From: Mactra quadrangularis
Lineage: Eukaryota > Mollusca > Bivalvia > Venerida > Mactridae
Length of the DNA: 64,000 nucleotides
Direction of reading: 5' to 3'
NCBI GenBank assembly: GCA_025267735.1
Contig: CM046295.1
Coordinates: 11,109,167 to 11,173,166 of the forward strand
This document shows, in pieces, positions 1 to 12,500 of the stretch. Numbering within the stretch: the stretch's first letter is position 1; each line of letters begins with the position of its first letter. The translations under genes and the position numbers were made by a program. The notes under the pieces were generated by a model, which was given only the letters and a program-made list of their open reading frames with translations, did not search any database and had not been told where the DNA came from.

Positions 1-1085
1 ATATTTTTAATTAAATGCAAAAATTGCTTAAATGGTGTTTTGTAAGTTATTATTTTTCAAAGAGAAAGTATATCTCAACATAAAGTAGAAATTGGTGGTC
101 AGACTTTAAACAATAGTTTTGGTCAATGTATGTTTAGGATGAATGCATATAATAGAAAAAAGTTTTGAATATCATTATTCAGCTCAAAAACTAATTTGGA
201 CCAGGTATATTGAACATTAGTGTATAAATGAATATAGTTTGTCCTTATAAAAGTATCCCATTAAAAAAGACACATTGTCAAGCTTTAATTTAGAAAGCAG
301 AATTGTTTGAACTGTTTATTTTATCTCTAATACATGTTAAATATTGATAACTTCGTGGTTGTAAAACAGTTTTCAAGTTCACTGTTTCTGAATATATTTT
401 CATATAGTGGCTTTAAAACAAGTTGACGAATGCAAATGAAATAAATGGTGTTGAAAGTTCATATTTGTCAAGTCTCACGTATTCAGCGTGAGACTCGCGC
501 ATTTAGAACAGAAATCAAATCACGCTTTTACACAAAGAATTCAATGTCTCACGCAAATTCATAAAAAGATCAGAAGATACAAATATTTACTAAAATCATT
601 GTGCTATATTATAACCCACGTAACCAAATTTGGACACCTGCTTGATGCGAGGAACGAATGCTATCTCTTAAAGATTGACAACTAGATATAAGACAGCTAG
701 TTTTAATACGCAATGATTCTTATCATGTTTTCAACATTTCTTCTACCTTTTGACCTCAAACCAGGGAAAATCGCATCTTTGAACCCCTTCTCACGCTTTG
801 ACTCCTATCATCCTTAACAGGCCAGAAAGTTATGAAGACATCTGTTGTTTAACTATCAAAACGTGCTTATTAGGTCAAACTATAACAGAGATAAGCATAA
901 ACGAAATATGTAAACACACGTAAACCAATCTGAATGTTAAAATAAGGACACGTTTAATAGATTAGACAGTTCTTAAGCATACAGTGCAATCCATAATTAC
1001 ATTTACAGTTTCGTAAATGTGTGATTTGTTTTTTTAAGTGTATTACTAATTATTGAGTTTAAAAATATATCTTTCGACACATGAA

Positions 1086-2601
1086 TAGGGATGGATACCG
1101 TCAGGGACGAAACGATACCGGTACCAATGAAACGATACGGTATTTTTAATGATACCGATACCGATACCAATATGCAGATTACAATGTTTAAATACAAATA
1201 ACAAAATTACATGTATATCGATGTAAGATTATTAGCACATTTAGCTTTTGGCGGATCGAGGGGTACTCTTTCCTGGTTTATTGTGTCACAAGCCAGTGAA
1301 AACACTTGTACCCAAGATAGAGAAATATTTCAATGCAAGCTCTGCAATTTATACTGTTATTGTGCTATTCTGTTAGCTAAATGTTTAGTAGAAAAATACT
1401 GATAAATATGTAATCAAGAGTTAGTACAAAAATTCGCTCCACGTGTGACATTCGTACTGAATATTTTCATACCAAAACAATGTCAATAAAATATTGTGGG
1501 GCAATTAAGTAAGTGTTTTAGTAGCCCAGTAGACAGTATTGAGTCCTTGGACATCTTTTACAAACTAAATTTCAGAGTTTAATCCCAGGCATTTTTTAAA
1601 CAAATAAACATAGATGTTCGTCAGAAAAAAAACCCACAATGTTCATGTGACAGTTTACTAATGCTTTGACAAAATAACATCAATATAACTTATACATGCA
1701 GAATTTACAATCGAAAGACAATATTACGGAACAACACATATTATTGTGCATGTTAATGTAAGCATGCATGTGACGCATGTGTAACAATTTTGAGAGACTT
1801 TTCAGACATTGACATCGTCGGCAACTAGGGCACGTTCCGCAAGGCGAGCTCTTTGTATCGCTACCTACGATTTCCTATGGAACGGTCTGCTACGATCGAG
1901 CGAATTGGATCGCTAGCTAACGATACGTAGCAAGTTTTTTTTGCCAGCCGTATGATTCTGAAAACTTCTTCTTTTTTTTAAATGGCTGCCCCTTAGGAAA
2001 CGTGTTTGTTTTTTAAGAATACTGATATATATTTTATTTAATGCATATATTTCGTCAAAGCGGTAAAAGAATAATCATGTTGATAATACATTTAAAATTT
2101 TTCATATGTTACAATTCTGAACATTTTGTTTGAGAAAACTGCCATCTTGGATTTGCTAGCTTGAAGCATACCGTTCCGTAGCTACAAAAAATCGCTTTTA
2201 AAAAGCGCTAGCTAGCGATTGCTCTGCGGAACGTGACCCAAGACTTTAAAAAGTAAAGAACAATTTAGCATGCTAATTTCCTGCAACATTATGTCATTAC
2301 TTAAATTTAAATTTGTATCAGTTATCAATATAGATCTACTCGGAGCATACTGGACGGTAATAAATGATATAATGTACTTAACCAAAGTTTAGATCGTGTT
2401 AAATCCCTTTAAAATACGATAAATACGCAGAAGTCTTGAGATTAAAGCATTGAAATTTCGTATTTGGTTATTTTAAATCTGCTCTATTTGTGTTCAAAGT
2501 ACCGATTTGAGTACCGGTACCAAAACGAAACGGTATTTACCGGAAATTTTCGAAACGATACCAATACTCGTACCGGTACTTGGTACCGGTATACATCCCT
2601 A
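1086..2601. mobile_element. hAT-like non-autonomous transposon with 8-bp target duplication
   Basis: It begins TAGGGATGGATACC and ends GGTATACATCCCTA, giving inverted ends TAGGGATG. It is flanked on both sides by the 8-bp direct repeat CACATGAA (1078-1085 and 2602-2609). The other palindrome arm lacks the insertion and keeps the empty site near 7260. An 8-bp duplication with TAGGG-type ends is characteristic of the hAT superfamily. The subterminal sequence is rich in GGTACCGGTA-like repeats. I see no transposase frame; a 63-codon ORF at 1211-1402 resembles nothing I know. Confidence 0.8.
1828..2238. mobile_element. Nested inverted-repeat element inside the hAT-like insertion
   Basis: GGGCACGTTCCGCAAGGCGAGC at the left faces GGGTCACGTTCCGCAGAGC read on the opposite strand at the right, giving inverted ends around CACGTTCCGCA about 410 bp apart. 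The subterminal parts are rich in CGCTAGC/GATCG motifs. No clear target duplication or coding frame was found. The superfamily is not assigned. Confidence 0.5.
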
Positions 2602-3593
2602 CACATGAACATATATAACAATTACAATTGAATTAAGTATCATAACTCCCCTTTCAAATGTTACAATCTTTTAACAATATTTCTAACATATATGTTCAGA
2701 TGAAATAAAATTTAACTGTATGATTACAAGTGTAAGTGTAATTTTGAATGGCACTATATCTCGGTATTGCAATGACATGGGTTGTAAGCACTTAAAGACA
2801 ATTAGTTTTTGCATTCCCTTAAAGGGATATACAGACAAATGACTGTGCCAAAAGTATAGAACCAAGATTAGTCTTTAAAACATCATTAAGAACGTAAGAA
2901 ATCACTTACTAATAACATTTGTCACTTATAACATTCAACTGAACGAATTAAAACAAGTGGCACACACATTGTTGAAAACGAAAGTAGGATATTGAGAGAA
3001 TCACCAAGCTATTTATTGATTTGTTGTATGTCACAACATTTTCATTGGTCGGTTCTCGTTCTTTCAACATTCTTAGGCGGTTAAGATATCTTTCTAATAG
3101 AAATATACTAATGTTGCACAATAACAAGCTCTAGTATCTTCTCATCAGTAAATGCATATTTTAACATTTATCTATTTTAGATAACCTGAACCACGTGGAT
3201 CTAGTTAGGAAACACCCCAAATATTACGAGAAAATAAAGAAATATTCTGCCAAGTAATATAACAGTGTGTCTGTTGTATTCACAATTATAAAAAATATTA
3301 TTCAAAATGAGGAAATATGAAGTTGAACTTCTGCTTTGCAATTCCTTTAAGCTAGTTTACTGTAATTAAGAACACATAAATGTGATGTGGTTATCTTCCA
3401 CGCCACATTTCAAATGTTTCTAGGCCATATTTCGTCTGTCATTTGTCCTGCTAACATTCCTTAAAAGAATTAGGTTAGATCGCTGAGCTCAAGCTAAATG
3501 TTAAGTTCACACCATCGCCGGTTATTAAAAACTGTCGTATGTGCCGCATGTGTAGATCAGAAAAATGGAATAGTGTAAGAAAATAGAATATAC

Positions 3594-3757
3594 CCTTTCA
3601 TGAAAATATGACAATAATTCATTATTAAGGTATATGGAAATGTTTCCGGCCTTGTTGAAGGGTAAGGGACAAGTGGTTATTGACTAGGGTCCTGGAAAAT
3701 TAGGTTTAGGTGCGCTAGACGCGGTTAAATAACCAAAATGTATTGACATGGCGTTAA
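3594..3757 (+). mobile_element. SINE-B 3' part in the left palindrome arm
   Basis: It matches the SINE-B body from the AATTCATTATTAAGGTATATGG region through the GGACCCT/TAGGTTAGGTGCGCT segment to the terminal CGGCGTTAAAC. The tRNA-like head is missing. The mirror copy is at about 6085-6250 in the right arm, so it was present before the duplication. Confidence 0.6.
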
Positions 3758-4675
3758 ACTATGTACAGACAAAACAAACAAAAACAACTTGCTTCTAATG
3801 AAGTGTGTGGTCTGGGTTCATTCGGTGGAACGATCGATCTTAACAGAAATTGATTACTTTAAATACATTCAATACATATTTCCATTACGTCGTACATGTA
3901 TCGCATGACTATTTAATAATGGCTTTAGAAGAAGATGAAAGTTACTTATTGGTTGAATGCAAAAATATAAATTATGGATAGTTCTTGATTATGTATTGTT
4001 TTCATGTAAGTTTTACTTTTTGTGTACGAAACTACTTTGCTGTAGCTGTAAACTTAATCAGAACATAAACTTGTATTTACTGGAATGTTATCGGATAATT
4101 AATCTCCACAAACAGTTACTGTATCCTATGGACCGGTGTCGTGTAGGATCTCATATGGACGCCTTTAGGGTCACGTCGATATTACCTTTGCATCGATCAA
4201 TTAATGTTCAGCTTTCATTTAAACGAAATACAATTGACAGTATCTTGATGTTGTAATTGCTATTTTTAGACCAAAGTGTGCAAGCTAATTTGACGGTGGT
4301 GTTATTCACATGCTGTGATTGAACGGCTCTTTTCAAATTATTTTACGTATACGATTTAAACAAATTATAACATGATGATTGCATTATGTATATTACAATT
4401 TCAAATGGTCACATGAACGTGACCCCTATAAAAAGTAGCCAAACGTTAAACTCGCGATAAGGCAATCGAAGACTATAAGATCGGGTTTAAATTAGACTGA
4501 CTGACACTCAGATGGAAAGATTGTAAATGTACTGACGGAATCATTGAACGGCGAATATGGCTATCTATAATTGAAACGAAATTAATACTATATAGCGCCG
4601 AATATATTTTTTTAAGACATTTCTTGTTATAACATTTGCTGTCAGTTTGTTTCTATTACGAAAGAAGTTGAACGA

Positions 4676-4920
4676 GGCGACGACAACAACTCAGTTGGTA
4701 GCACGCAAGTCTTCTGATTGAGAGGTCGTGGGTTTGATTCCCGGCTGGGGTATATTTTGTGGAGTTTTTGTCAATAAAAATTACTTCTGTGGCCATTCTC
4801 CCGCCAAACATTGATTCTAGATCCTGTAGATTAGCTGTCAAATCACTGAAGGTTGTATACGCATAGTAACTGATTAACAGCTAAATACAGAGATTTAGCC
4901 TTTCAAGCGGCGTTAAACCC
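4676..4920 (+). mobile_element. SINE-A copy in the palindrome spacer
   Basis: A tRNA-like head (CTCAGTTGGTAGCACGCAAG, then GGTCGTGGGTTTGATTCCC, resembling pol III A and B boxes) is followed by the family body and the end CGGCGTTAAACCC. Related copies or fragments lie at 15493-15690, 23521-23786, 33834-34137, 41501-41578, 47745-47965, 52588-52800, 59447-59740 and 61474-61575. The rest of the spacer (4921-5179) shows nothing recognisable. Confidence 0.65.
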
Positions 4921-5179
4921 ACCAAAGAAAAAAACAAACGGTCTTTTATCTAAGTATAACGAGTTGAACATATATAAGGTCAATTTCGTGCTATCATATG
5001 CTTACACAAAAACTAGACCAAGTCTGTGATAGTGCCACATGCTATGCGAAAAATCTGTCTGTTGAAGTAAACAAAGTCATATTCGCTTTTCAGTCATACC
5101 ACCATGAGCGTACCTCGGTGACTGTACAAAAATCAGCATAGTGAGTCACCATTAATACATACAATAGCCATCAACTACT

Positions 5180-8100
5180 GTTCAACTTCTTTCGTAATAG
5201 AAACAAACTGACAGCAAATGTTATAACAAGAAATGTCTTAAAAATATATTCGGCGCTATATAGTATTAATTTCGTTTCAATTATAGATAGCCATATTCGC
5301 CGTTCAATGATTCCGTCAGTACATTTACAATCTTTCCATCTGAGTGTCAGTCAGTCTAATTTAAACCCGATCTTATAGTCTTCGTTTGCCTGATCGCGAG
5401 TTTAAGGTTTGGCTACTTTTTATAGGGGTCACGTTCATGTGACCATTTGAAATTGTAATATACATAATGCAATCATCATGTTATAATTTGTTTAAATCGT
5501 ATACGTAAAATAATTTGAAAAGAGCCGTTCAATCACAGCATGTGAATAACACCACCGTCAAATTAGCTTGCACACTTTGGTCTAAAAATAGCAATTACAA
5601 CATCAAGATACTGTCAATTGTGTTTCGTTTAGATGAAACATTAATTGATCGACGCAAAGGTCATCTCGACTTGACCCTAAAGGCGTCCATATGAGATCCT
5701 ACACGACACCGGTCCATAGGATACAGTAACTGTTTGTGGAGATTAATTATCCGATAACATTCCAGTAACTACAAGTTTATGTTCTGATTAAGTAAGTTTA
5801 TAGCTACAGCAAAGTAGTTTCGTACACAAAAAGTAAAACTTACATGAAAACAATACATAATCAAGAACTATCCATAATTTATATTTTGTGCATTCAACCA
5901 ATAAGTAACTTTCATCTTCTTCTAAAGCCATTATAAAATAGTCATGCGCTAAATGTACGACGTAATTGAAATATGTATATATATGTATTTAAAGTAATCA
6001 ATTTCTGTAAAGATCGATCGTTCCACCGAATGAACCCAGACCACACACTTCATTAGAAGCAAGTTGTTTTTGTTTGTTTTGTCTTTACATAGTTTAACGC
6101 CATGCCAATACATTTTGGTTATTTAACCGCGTCTAGCGCACCTAAACCTAATTTTCCAGGACCCTAGTCAATAACCACTTGTCCCTTACCCTTCAACAAG
6201 GCCGGAAACATTTCCATATACCTTAATAATGAATTATTGTCATATTTTCATGAAAGGGTATTTTTTTATTTTCTTACACTATTCCATTTTTCTGATCTAT
6301 CACTGCAGCACATACGACAGTTTTTAATAACCGGCGATGGTGTGAACTTAACATTTAGCTTGAGCTCAGCGATCTAACCTAATTCTTTTAAGGAATGTTA
6401 GCAGGACAAATGACAGACGAAATATGACCTAGAAACATTTGAAATGTGGCGTGGAAGATAACCACATCACATTTATGTGTTCTTAATTACAGTAAACTAG
6501 CTTAAAGGAATTGCAAGGCAGAAGTTCAACTTCATATTTCCTCATTTTGAATAATATTTTTTATAATTGTGAATACAACAGACACACTGTTATATTACTT
6601 GGCAGAATATTTCTTTATTTTCTCGTAATATTTGGGGTGTTTCCTAACTAGATCCACGTGGTTCAGGTTATCTAAAATAGATAAATGTTAAAATATGCAT
6701 TTACTGATGAGAAGATACTAGAGCTTGTTATTGTGCAACATTAGTATATTTCTATTAGAAAGATATCTTAACCGCCTAAGAATGTTGAAAGAACGAGAAC
6801 CGACCAATGAAAATGTTGCGACATATAACAAATCTATAAATAGCTTGGTGATTCTCTCAATATCCTACTTTCGTTTTCAACAATGTGTGTGCCACTTGTT
6901 TTAATTCGTTCAGTTGAATGTTATAAGTGACAAATGTTATTAGTAAGTGATTTCTTACGTTCTTAATGATGTTTTAAAGACTAAATTTGGTTCTATACTT
7001 TTGGCACAGTCATTTGTCTGTATATCCCTTTAAGGGAATGCCAAAATTAATGTCTTTAAGTGCTTACAACCCATGTCATTGCAATACCGATATATAGTAC
7101 CATTCAAAATTACCCTTACACTAGTAAGGAAAGCTGGTTTTTCTAATCATACAGAAATTTTATTTCAGCTGAACATATATGTAAGGAATATTGTTTTAAG
7201 ATTGTAACATTTGAAAGGGGAGTTATGATACTTAATTCAATTGTAATTGTTATATATGTTTATATGTCGAAAGATATATTTTTAAACTCAAGAATTAGTG
7301 ATACACTAAAAAACAAATCACACATTTGCAAAACTGTAAATGTAATTATGGATGGCACTGTATGCTTAAGGACTGTCTAATCTATTTAACGTGTCCTTAT
7401 TTTAACCTTCAGATTGGTTTACGTGTGTTTACATATTTAGTTTATGCTTATCTCTGTTATAGTTTGACCTAATAAACACGTTTTGGTAGTAAAACAACAG
7501 ATGTCTTCATGACTTTCAGGCCTGTCAAGGATGATAAGAGTCAAAGCGTGAGAAGGGGTTCAAAGATGCGGTTGTCCCTTATTTGAGGTCAAAATGTAGA
7601 AGTTAACGGTGAAAATATGATAATAAATTGCGTATTGAAACTAGCTGTCTTATATCTAGTTGTCAATCTTCAAGATCGACACGAGTTAGCATTCGTTCCT
7701 TGCAGCAAGCAGTTGTCCAAATTTGGTTCCGTGGGTAATAATATAGCAAAATGTTTTTAGAAAACATTTGTATCTGATCTTTTTATGAATTTGCGTGAGA
7801 AATTGAATTGTGTGTGAAACCGTGATATGATTTTTGTTCTAAATGCGCGAGTCTCATGCTGAATACGTGCAACTAGACAAGTATGGACTTTCATCACCAT
7901 TTATTTCATTGGCATTCGTCAACTTGTTTTAAAGCCACTATAAAGATATATACAGAGACAGTGAACTTGAAGACTGTTTAACAACCACGAAGTTATCAAT
8001 ATTTAACATGTATTAGAGATAAAGTAATCAGTTTAAACGATTCTGCTTTCTAAATTAAAGCTTGGCCAAGTGTCCTTTTCTATAAAAACTGGGATACTTT

Positions 8101-8350
8101 TATAAGAACACACTATATTCATTTATATACTAATGTTAAATATACCTGATCCAAAATTGGTTTTGAGCTGAATAAAGTTATTCAAAACGTTTTTGCTATT
8201 ATATTCCTTCATCCTAAACACACAGTGACCAAAACTATTGTTTAAAGTACTGACAACCAATTTCTACTTTATGTTGAGATATACTTTTTCTTTGAAATAC
8301 AATAACTTACAAAACACCATTTAAGCAATATTTGCATTTAATAAAAAGAT
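5180..8350. repeat. Right arm of the inverted duplication
   Basis: This is the reverse complement of 1-4673 without the hAT-like insertion. It starts TTCAACTTCTTTCG, mirroring CGAAAGAAGTTGAA at 4659-4672, and ends near TTTAATAAAAAGAT. It includes the mirror SINE-B fragment (about 6085-6250) and an intact M1 MITE (7099-7367). On the minus strand a 47-codon ORF (5931 down to 5788) is open here but frameshifted in the left arm. I assign no gene. Confidence 0.92.
7099..7367. mobile_element. Mariner-like MITE M1, intact copy
   Basis: It is bounded by AGTACCATTCAAAATTACCC and TAATTATGGATGGCACTG, adjoining TA dinucleotides. It is the same element as the split copy in the left arm and gives the uninterrupted structure of the family at about 268 bp. 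Confidence 0.7.
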
Positions 8351-9528
8351 ATTGATCATTAGAGATGTTTGAAATAGATAAATGTCTTTGCAGTTTGCAT
8401 TCCAAATACAGGGTTACCTTGATGACATCGTCGGCTATGATATGGCCCTTTTATACTTCTTTTTTTTACAACATGTCTGGTCTAAGCAGACACAGACAGT
8501 CATTTAGACAAATCACTATTTTTATAATCATGATTTCGTAGATTTTATTTTTAGACCGAGTTTTGCGAACTCATTTGACGGCGAGTGTTATTCACAGACT
8601 GTGATTGGACTTTTTTTTGTGAATTGCGTCTCACAAATGTAAACAAGTCACCGAGTACAGTGATTGTGTCATGAATATTATAAAAGCAAAGGACAGATGA
8701 ACTTTGATCATATTTTGAAGCAGCGATATCAAACATAAGCGAGTGTGCGAGCGGATAATTGTAGATGGGGTTTGAATCACATTAGAATGAAATAAGAGTT
8801 TTGTATCCCTGTAAGGCAATCCAACTAAAACGGAAGGCAATGATACACGCTATGTTATCTTGTTTTTACATCTACTCCTTAATGTACCGTTTCGTTTCTT
8901 ATCTTTGAAGAATTATAACGGATTTTATCTTATTTAATTAGGTTGACATTTATTAGGTCAAATTTAGTCAGGCTATATGTTCGTTCAACTAACAGTCTGA
9001 GAAAATGACATATGTTATGCAATAAAACCTGTCCAGGCTAGCCACTGTCTTCAACGACCATGCAGAATTTCTCTTTAAAAGTTTTTCTTCCCGTATATAA
9101 TTTAATTAAACGATCCGTCAATTTGTTGAATGAGAGAAGATGCATCAAAACTTTTCTACCTTTTCGGCGCAGCTGATTAAGTCAACTTTTGACCTATATT
9201 TGTAATCAGTACAATTTTGCATATTTACTTAATTTTGTTGTTGAACGATCACCAGATAATTAAAAACAATCTCAAAGTATACCAGACTGGCCTTCACGGA
9301 CCGTTCATCTTACATGCTGTTTGTCAGTTGTGATTTCGCAATTCACGGCTTTTGTTGGTAAGTCAATCGACCTCCTGTCATTAGCTATCACATTTATAAT
9401 CTTCTCAATATGACCGCTTAAGACAAGTTTCGTTGTATTTACTTATTGACATTTCATGGAACCAGTGCTTTGTAAGCAGAATTTAATCATGTGGTATAGA
9501 TAAGAACAATGTATCCTCAACGAACCCC
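8351..9528. other. Intergenic; one dispersed repeat fragment
   Basis: No exon is recognised. 8550-8800 holds a repeat: its start (GACCGAGTTTTGCGAACTCATTTGACGG type) is shared with about 4268-4330 in the palindrome arm, and its later part (GTAAACAAGTC...GTGTGCGAGCGG) is shared with about 59258-59400. The remainder is plain AT-rich DNA up to the TATA box of the next gene. Confidence 0.5.
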
Positions 9529-9564
9529 TATAAATACCGAACAATCACTCCGGGGCTCTCATTC
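9529..9564 (+). promoter_or_regulatory. TATA box and initiator of the mosaic lectin-like gene
   Basis: TATAAATA at 9529-9536 is followed by an initiator-like TCATTC with A at 9561, about 32 bases after the start of the TATA box. The first ATG downstream (9587) opens the signal-peptide exon, so the implied 5' UTR is only about 26 bases. This is classical core-promoter spacing; the start site is inferred. Confidence 0.65.
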
Positions 9565-9586
9565 GTTTATCAGGCGAAACTTCACT

Positions 9587-12500
9587 ATGAGTCAAACAGG
9601 TATGTCAAATAAATTTATTTTACGTCTCATTTAAACACTGTTCGCAATCAAACCTATTTGTTGAAAACGTATTGCAGTGATTTACTTTTTATATACATCA
9701 CTTCAACGTCATGAGGTCGATACATATTTTGCGTCTTTGTGTAATTTTACACTATGTAAAAGTAGCTTAGTGTGTATTATTTTCTGTTAGCAATTTAAGT
9801 TTTTCTATCATAATTAAGAAGTCAAAAAATAACCTAATGTTTGTCGTTTGGGTAGGAAATAAAAACGCTTTAAGCATATGCAATTTGTTCTTAGATTACT
9901 TCACAGATCATACCTTATCTGAACATGTCCTGCATATAGTATTGGTATTTGATAGTCTGGATATCATGCTTATGCAGGTTAACCGACTTTACAGCTATAA
10001 CCCCCGGTCGTCGGGCTACTGGTATCTATCTATCAATCTTCCTGTGGAGTCTTTTACACCGCTTAGTGTAGCCGACAAATTATCGCGACAGGATTTTATC
10101 ACCCTAGCAGGTACCCATTTACATCTGAGTGGAATAAACCAATCGTTGGTAAATTTCTTCCTCAAAAAAATATCAATGTCAATGGTGAGGTTCGATCCCA
10201 GGACCTCTCAATCGGTAAGCGCATCCTACCACTTGACTACTGCCACCATGGTAAAACATGTTTCTTAAATAAAATAGTTCATTTAATTCAATGTCATACA
10301 TTTCACATTGTTATCACACCTATTGTATTTATCATCAACGGCTTGCCACTCTTTTCATTTATCTTATACATGTCTATATATAATTTTACATAATATACCT
10401 TTCAATGACTTTATCTAATATCATATTTAACGCAAGTTTAGAGTAACATTATGTCCACAATCTAGATGTTAATAAAAGAGAACTTATGTTGTAGGGTCAG
10501 TAACAACACGACTTTGATAACAATAAAATTAACGTTGTTGTAAATGTATGTTGTTATACTAAGCCTTTTAAATTTTTGACGTATTTTATTATTTGTTTCA
10601 TTTTAGTGTGTTTAACTGCTCTGCTGTTCATCCTCTATAATTCCATACCAGGTAAAGTGTTTTAAATTTCAAATTTAATAAGTACTAATGAGTGCTTTCT
10701 GTTTATCGTTTATGTGTTTTAACAAATCAACTTTACGCATGAAAATGAACTCTAAATGAAACACAGACTTGACTCAGAATACATAAATATGCAGTGCCAT
10801 CCAAAAATACCTTAAACACTTTTAATGGAAGCTAGAAATTTCATTTAATACAATTCAATTTAATTTCAGCTGTATGAGAGTACATATGTTAGAATAGTTA
10901 TAGTAAATTTATTATTTAACAGGAGAGTTATGATACTTAATTCAATTGCTTTTGATATACATGAACATTTATTTTAAGATATGTTTTAAATTTCTCAAAA
11001 TTTGATAAATCTTTAAAAACGAAACACACATTTACAACAGTGTAAAGGTAATTATGGATGGCACAAAATAGAATATGATTCTCGTATAAAATGCTCTCTA
11101 AGTTAAGTCAACACGTGGATTAAGGGTTGAATATCAGATTAAATTTATCAGACTAAAATATCTAAATAATGTCATTTCCGTATCAGAGTTTCATGGTTTT
11201 GTATTCCATGTGTGTTTGTTTGAATTTTTAACATGTTTACTTTATTGTTTTCAGTGGAAGGATTAGAGTGTGTCAGTTGTCAAGATGTGGTTGATGAAAG
11301 AATGTGTACATCTACACAAACATGTATTCAAGGACAAGTAAGAATATTCTATTTTTATATTTGACTCTGCATATCTTTTCTTAATTTGGCTTTCATATCA
11401 AACGACAGAATTATCTACTTAGTTTCCAGACATGTGTCTTTACCGGTACTTCTTGACTCCTTCCACAACGGATTAAGATCACCCTTTCATCACGATATAT
11501 ACAGCGGTTATATGAGGCGGCTGAGTCATCTTGCCTGTGTACGTGCATACTTTTCTTTACGAATTCTGAAATAAATGTACTAATATAAATTCATTGACTT
11601 AGTAATGATAAATTGTTCTTTTAGTTTTCATAAACACATGTGTTACGATTATATGTTTGAATATAAATTATAAATGTAAAATCGAGGTATTCTGACATTT
11701 CTACAACGATTGTTGTTAACGTATTTTATAAATTCCATAATAGATATGCATTTGTATTGAATGACCACTAGAAGGACGCTGCTAAATGACTGAAAAAAGT
11801 TGAAATGCAGCGAACAGCTTAATACATACCTTGTTTTTTTCAATGACGACATTTATTTTATCTTTTAGTCATGTTACAAAATGACCCATGAAGTAAATAA
11901 TACACTGGTCATCACAGAAGGTTGTATTGACAACAAGGTGAGTCAATTAAACTATATAATAAATATATATCATATAAAAATATATAAACCTGGTTATATA
12001 TAATGTCTACTAGTTGGTTAATGTTAATCAGTTTATCATCTATAAGTTGTCCACCAAAAAATCTGGCACAAACAAGATTGTGTGAAAATCGTAAATGCAT
12101 AACGTAAGTAATTTTGTTATACTGAATTCTCATTCATGTAAAAAAGTTTAAATTAAATGTTGACTCACTGTTCTCAACTTGCTTGATATGTTTAAGCGGC
12201 TTATTGTGTTCTTAAATTAATCATGTAATCTCTTTCATGTAACATGGTTAAAATATAATAAATTTTGACTCACTGTTCTCAACTTTCTTGATATGTTTTT
12301 AGCGACATTATATTGTGTTTTCGGCTCAATCATTTTTACCATTTGTGTTTGGTACATTATGCAAACATTTTGTCATATATTTTATCTCAGGTCTATATTG
12401 TCTGATATTCATCCATAAAGTCATCCACTCTACCACTCAGCAACAACCACTGATCATTATTATCTTTGTAAACATATTTCATTACAGCAATGTGGAGTCA

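Larger units (their letters stand above)
982..2756. mobile_element. Mariner-like MITE (family M1), split by a hAT-like element
   Basis: The ends are inverted repeats of the type CAGTGCCATCCATAATTAC, here flanked by TA, which fits Tc1/mariner target duplications. About 260 bp belong to this element (982-1085 and 2602-2756); the rest is a later insertion. The uninterrupted partner copy is at 7099-7367. Other copies lie at 10791-11066, 31690-32020 and 54776-55015, with fragments near 27170-27275 and 45288-45320. No transposase reading frame is visible. Confidence 0.75.
1..4673. repeat. Left arm of an ~8.3 kb inverted duplication
   Basis: This stretch is repeated as its reverse complement at 5180-8350. 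Once the 1516-bp insertion at 1086-2601 is removed, the left arm is about 3.16 kb, matching the right arm. In the stretches I aligned by eye the arms differ at about 3 of 100 sites near the centre and about 15 of 200 near the outer end, plus small indels. The similarity still holds at base 1, so the arm may continue beyond the window. It contains a mariner-like MITE, the 3' part of a SINE-B, and a CCTATAAAAAG promoter-like motif near 4425. No convincing gene is present. Confidence 0.92.

Noticed and set aside
1..8350. Palindrome as a sequencing or assembly fold-back artefact
   Set aside because: The arms differ by scattered substitutions, small indels and a complete transposon insertion with its target duplication, which an artefact would not create.
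9837..10268. 143-codon ORF in intron 1 of the mosaic gene
   Set aside because: It overlaps a SINE-C copy, has no homology that I recognise and no splice connection in phase.
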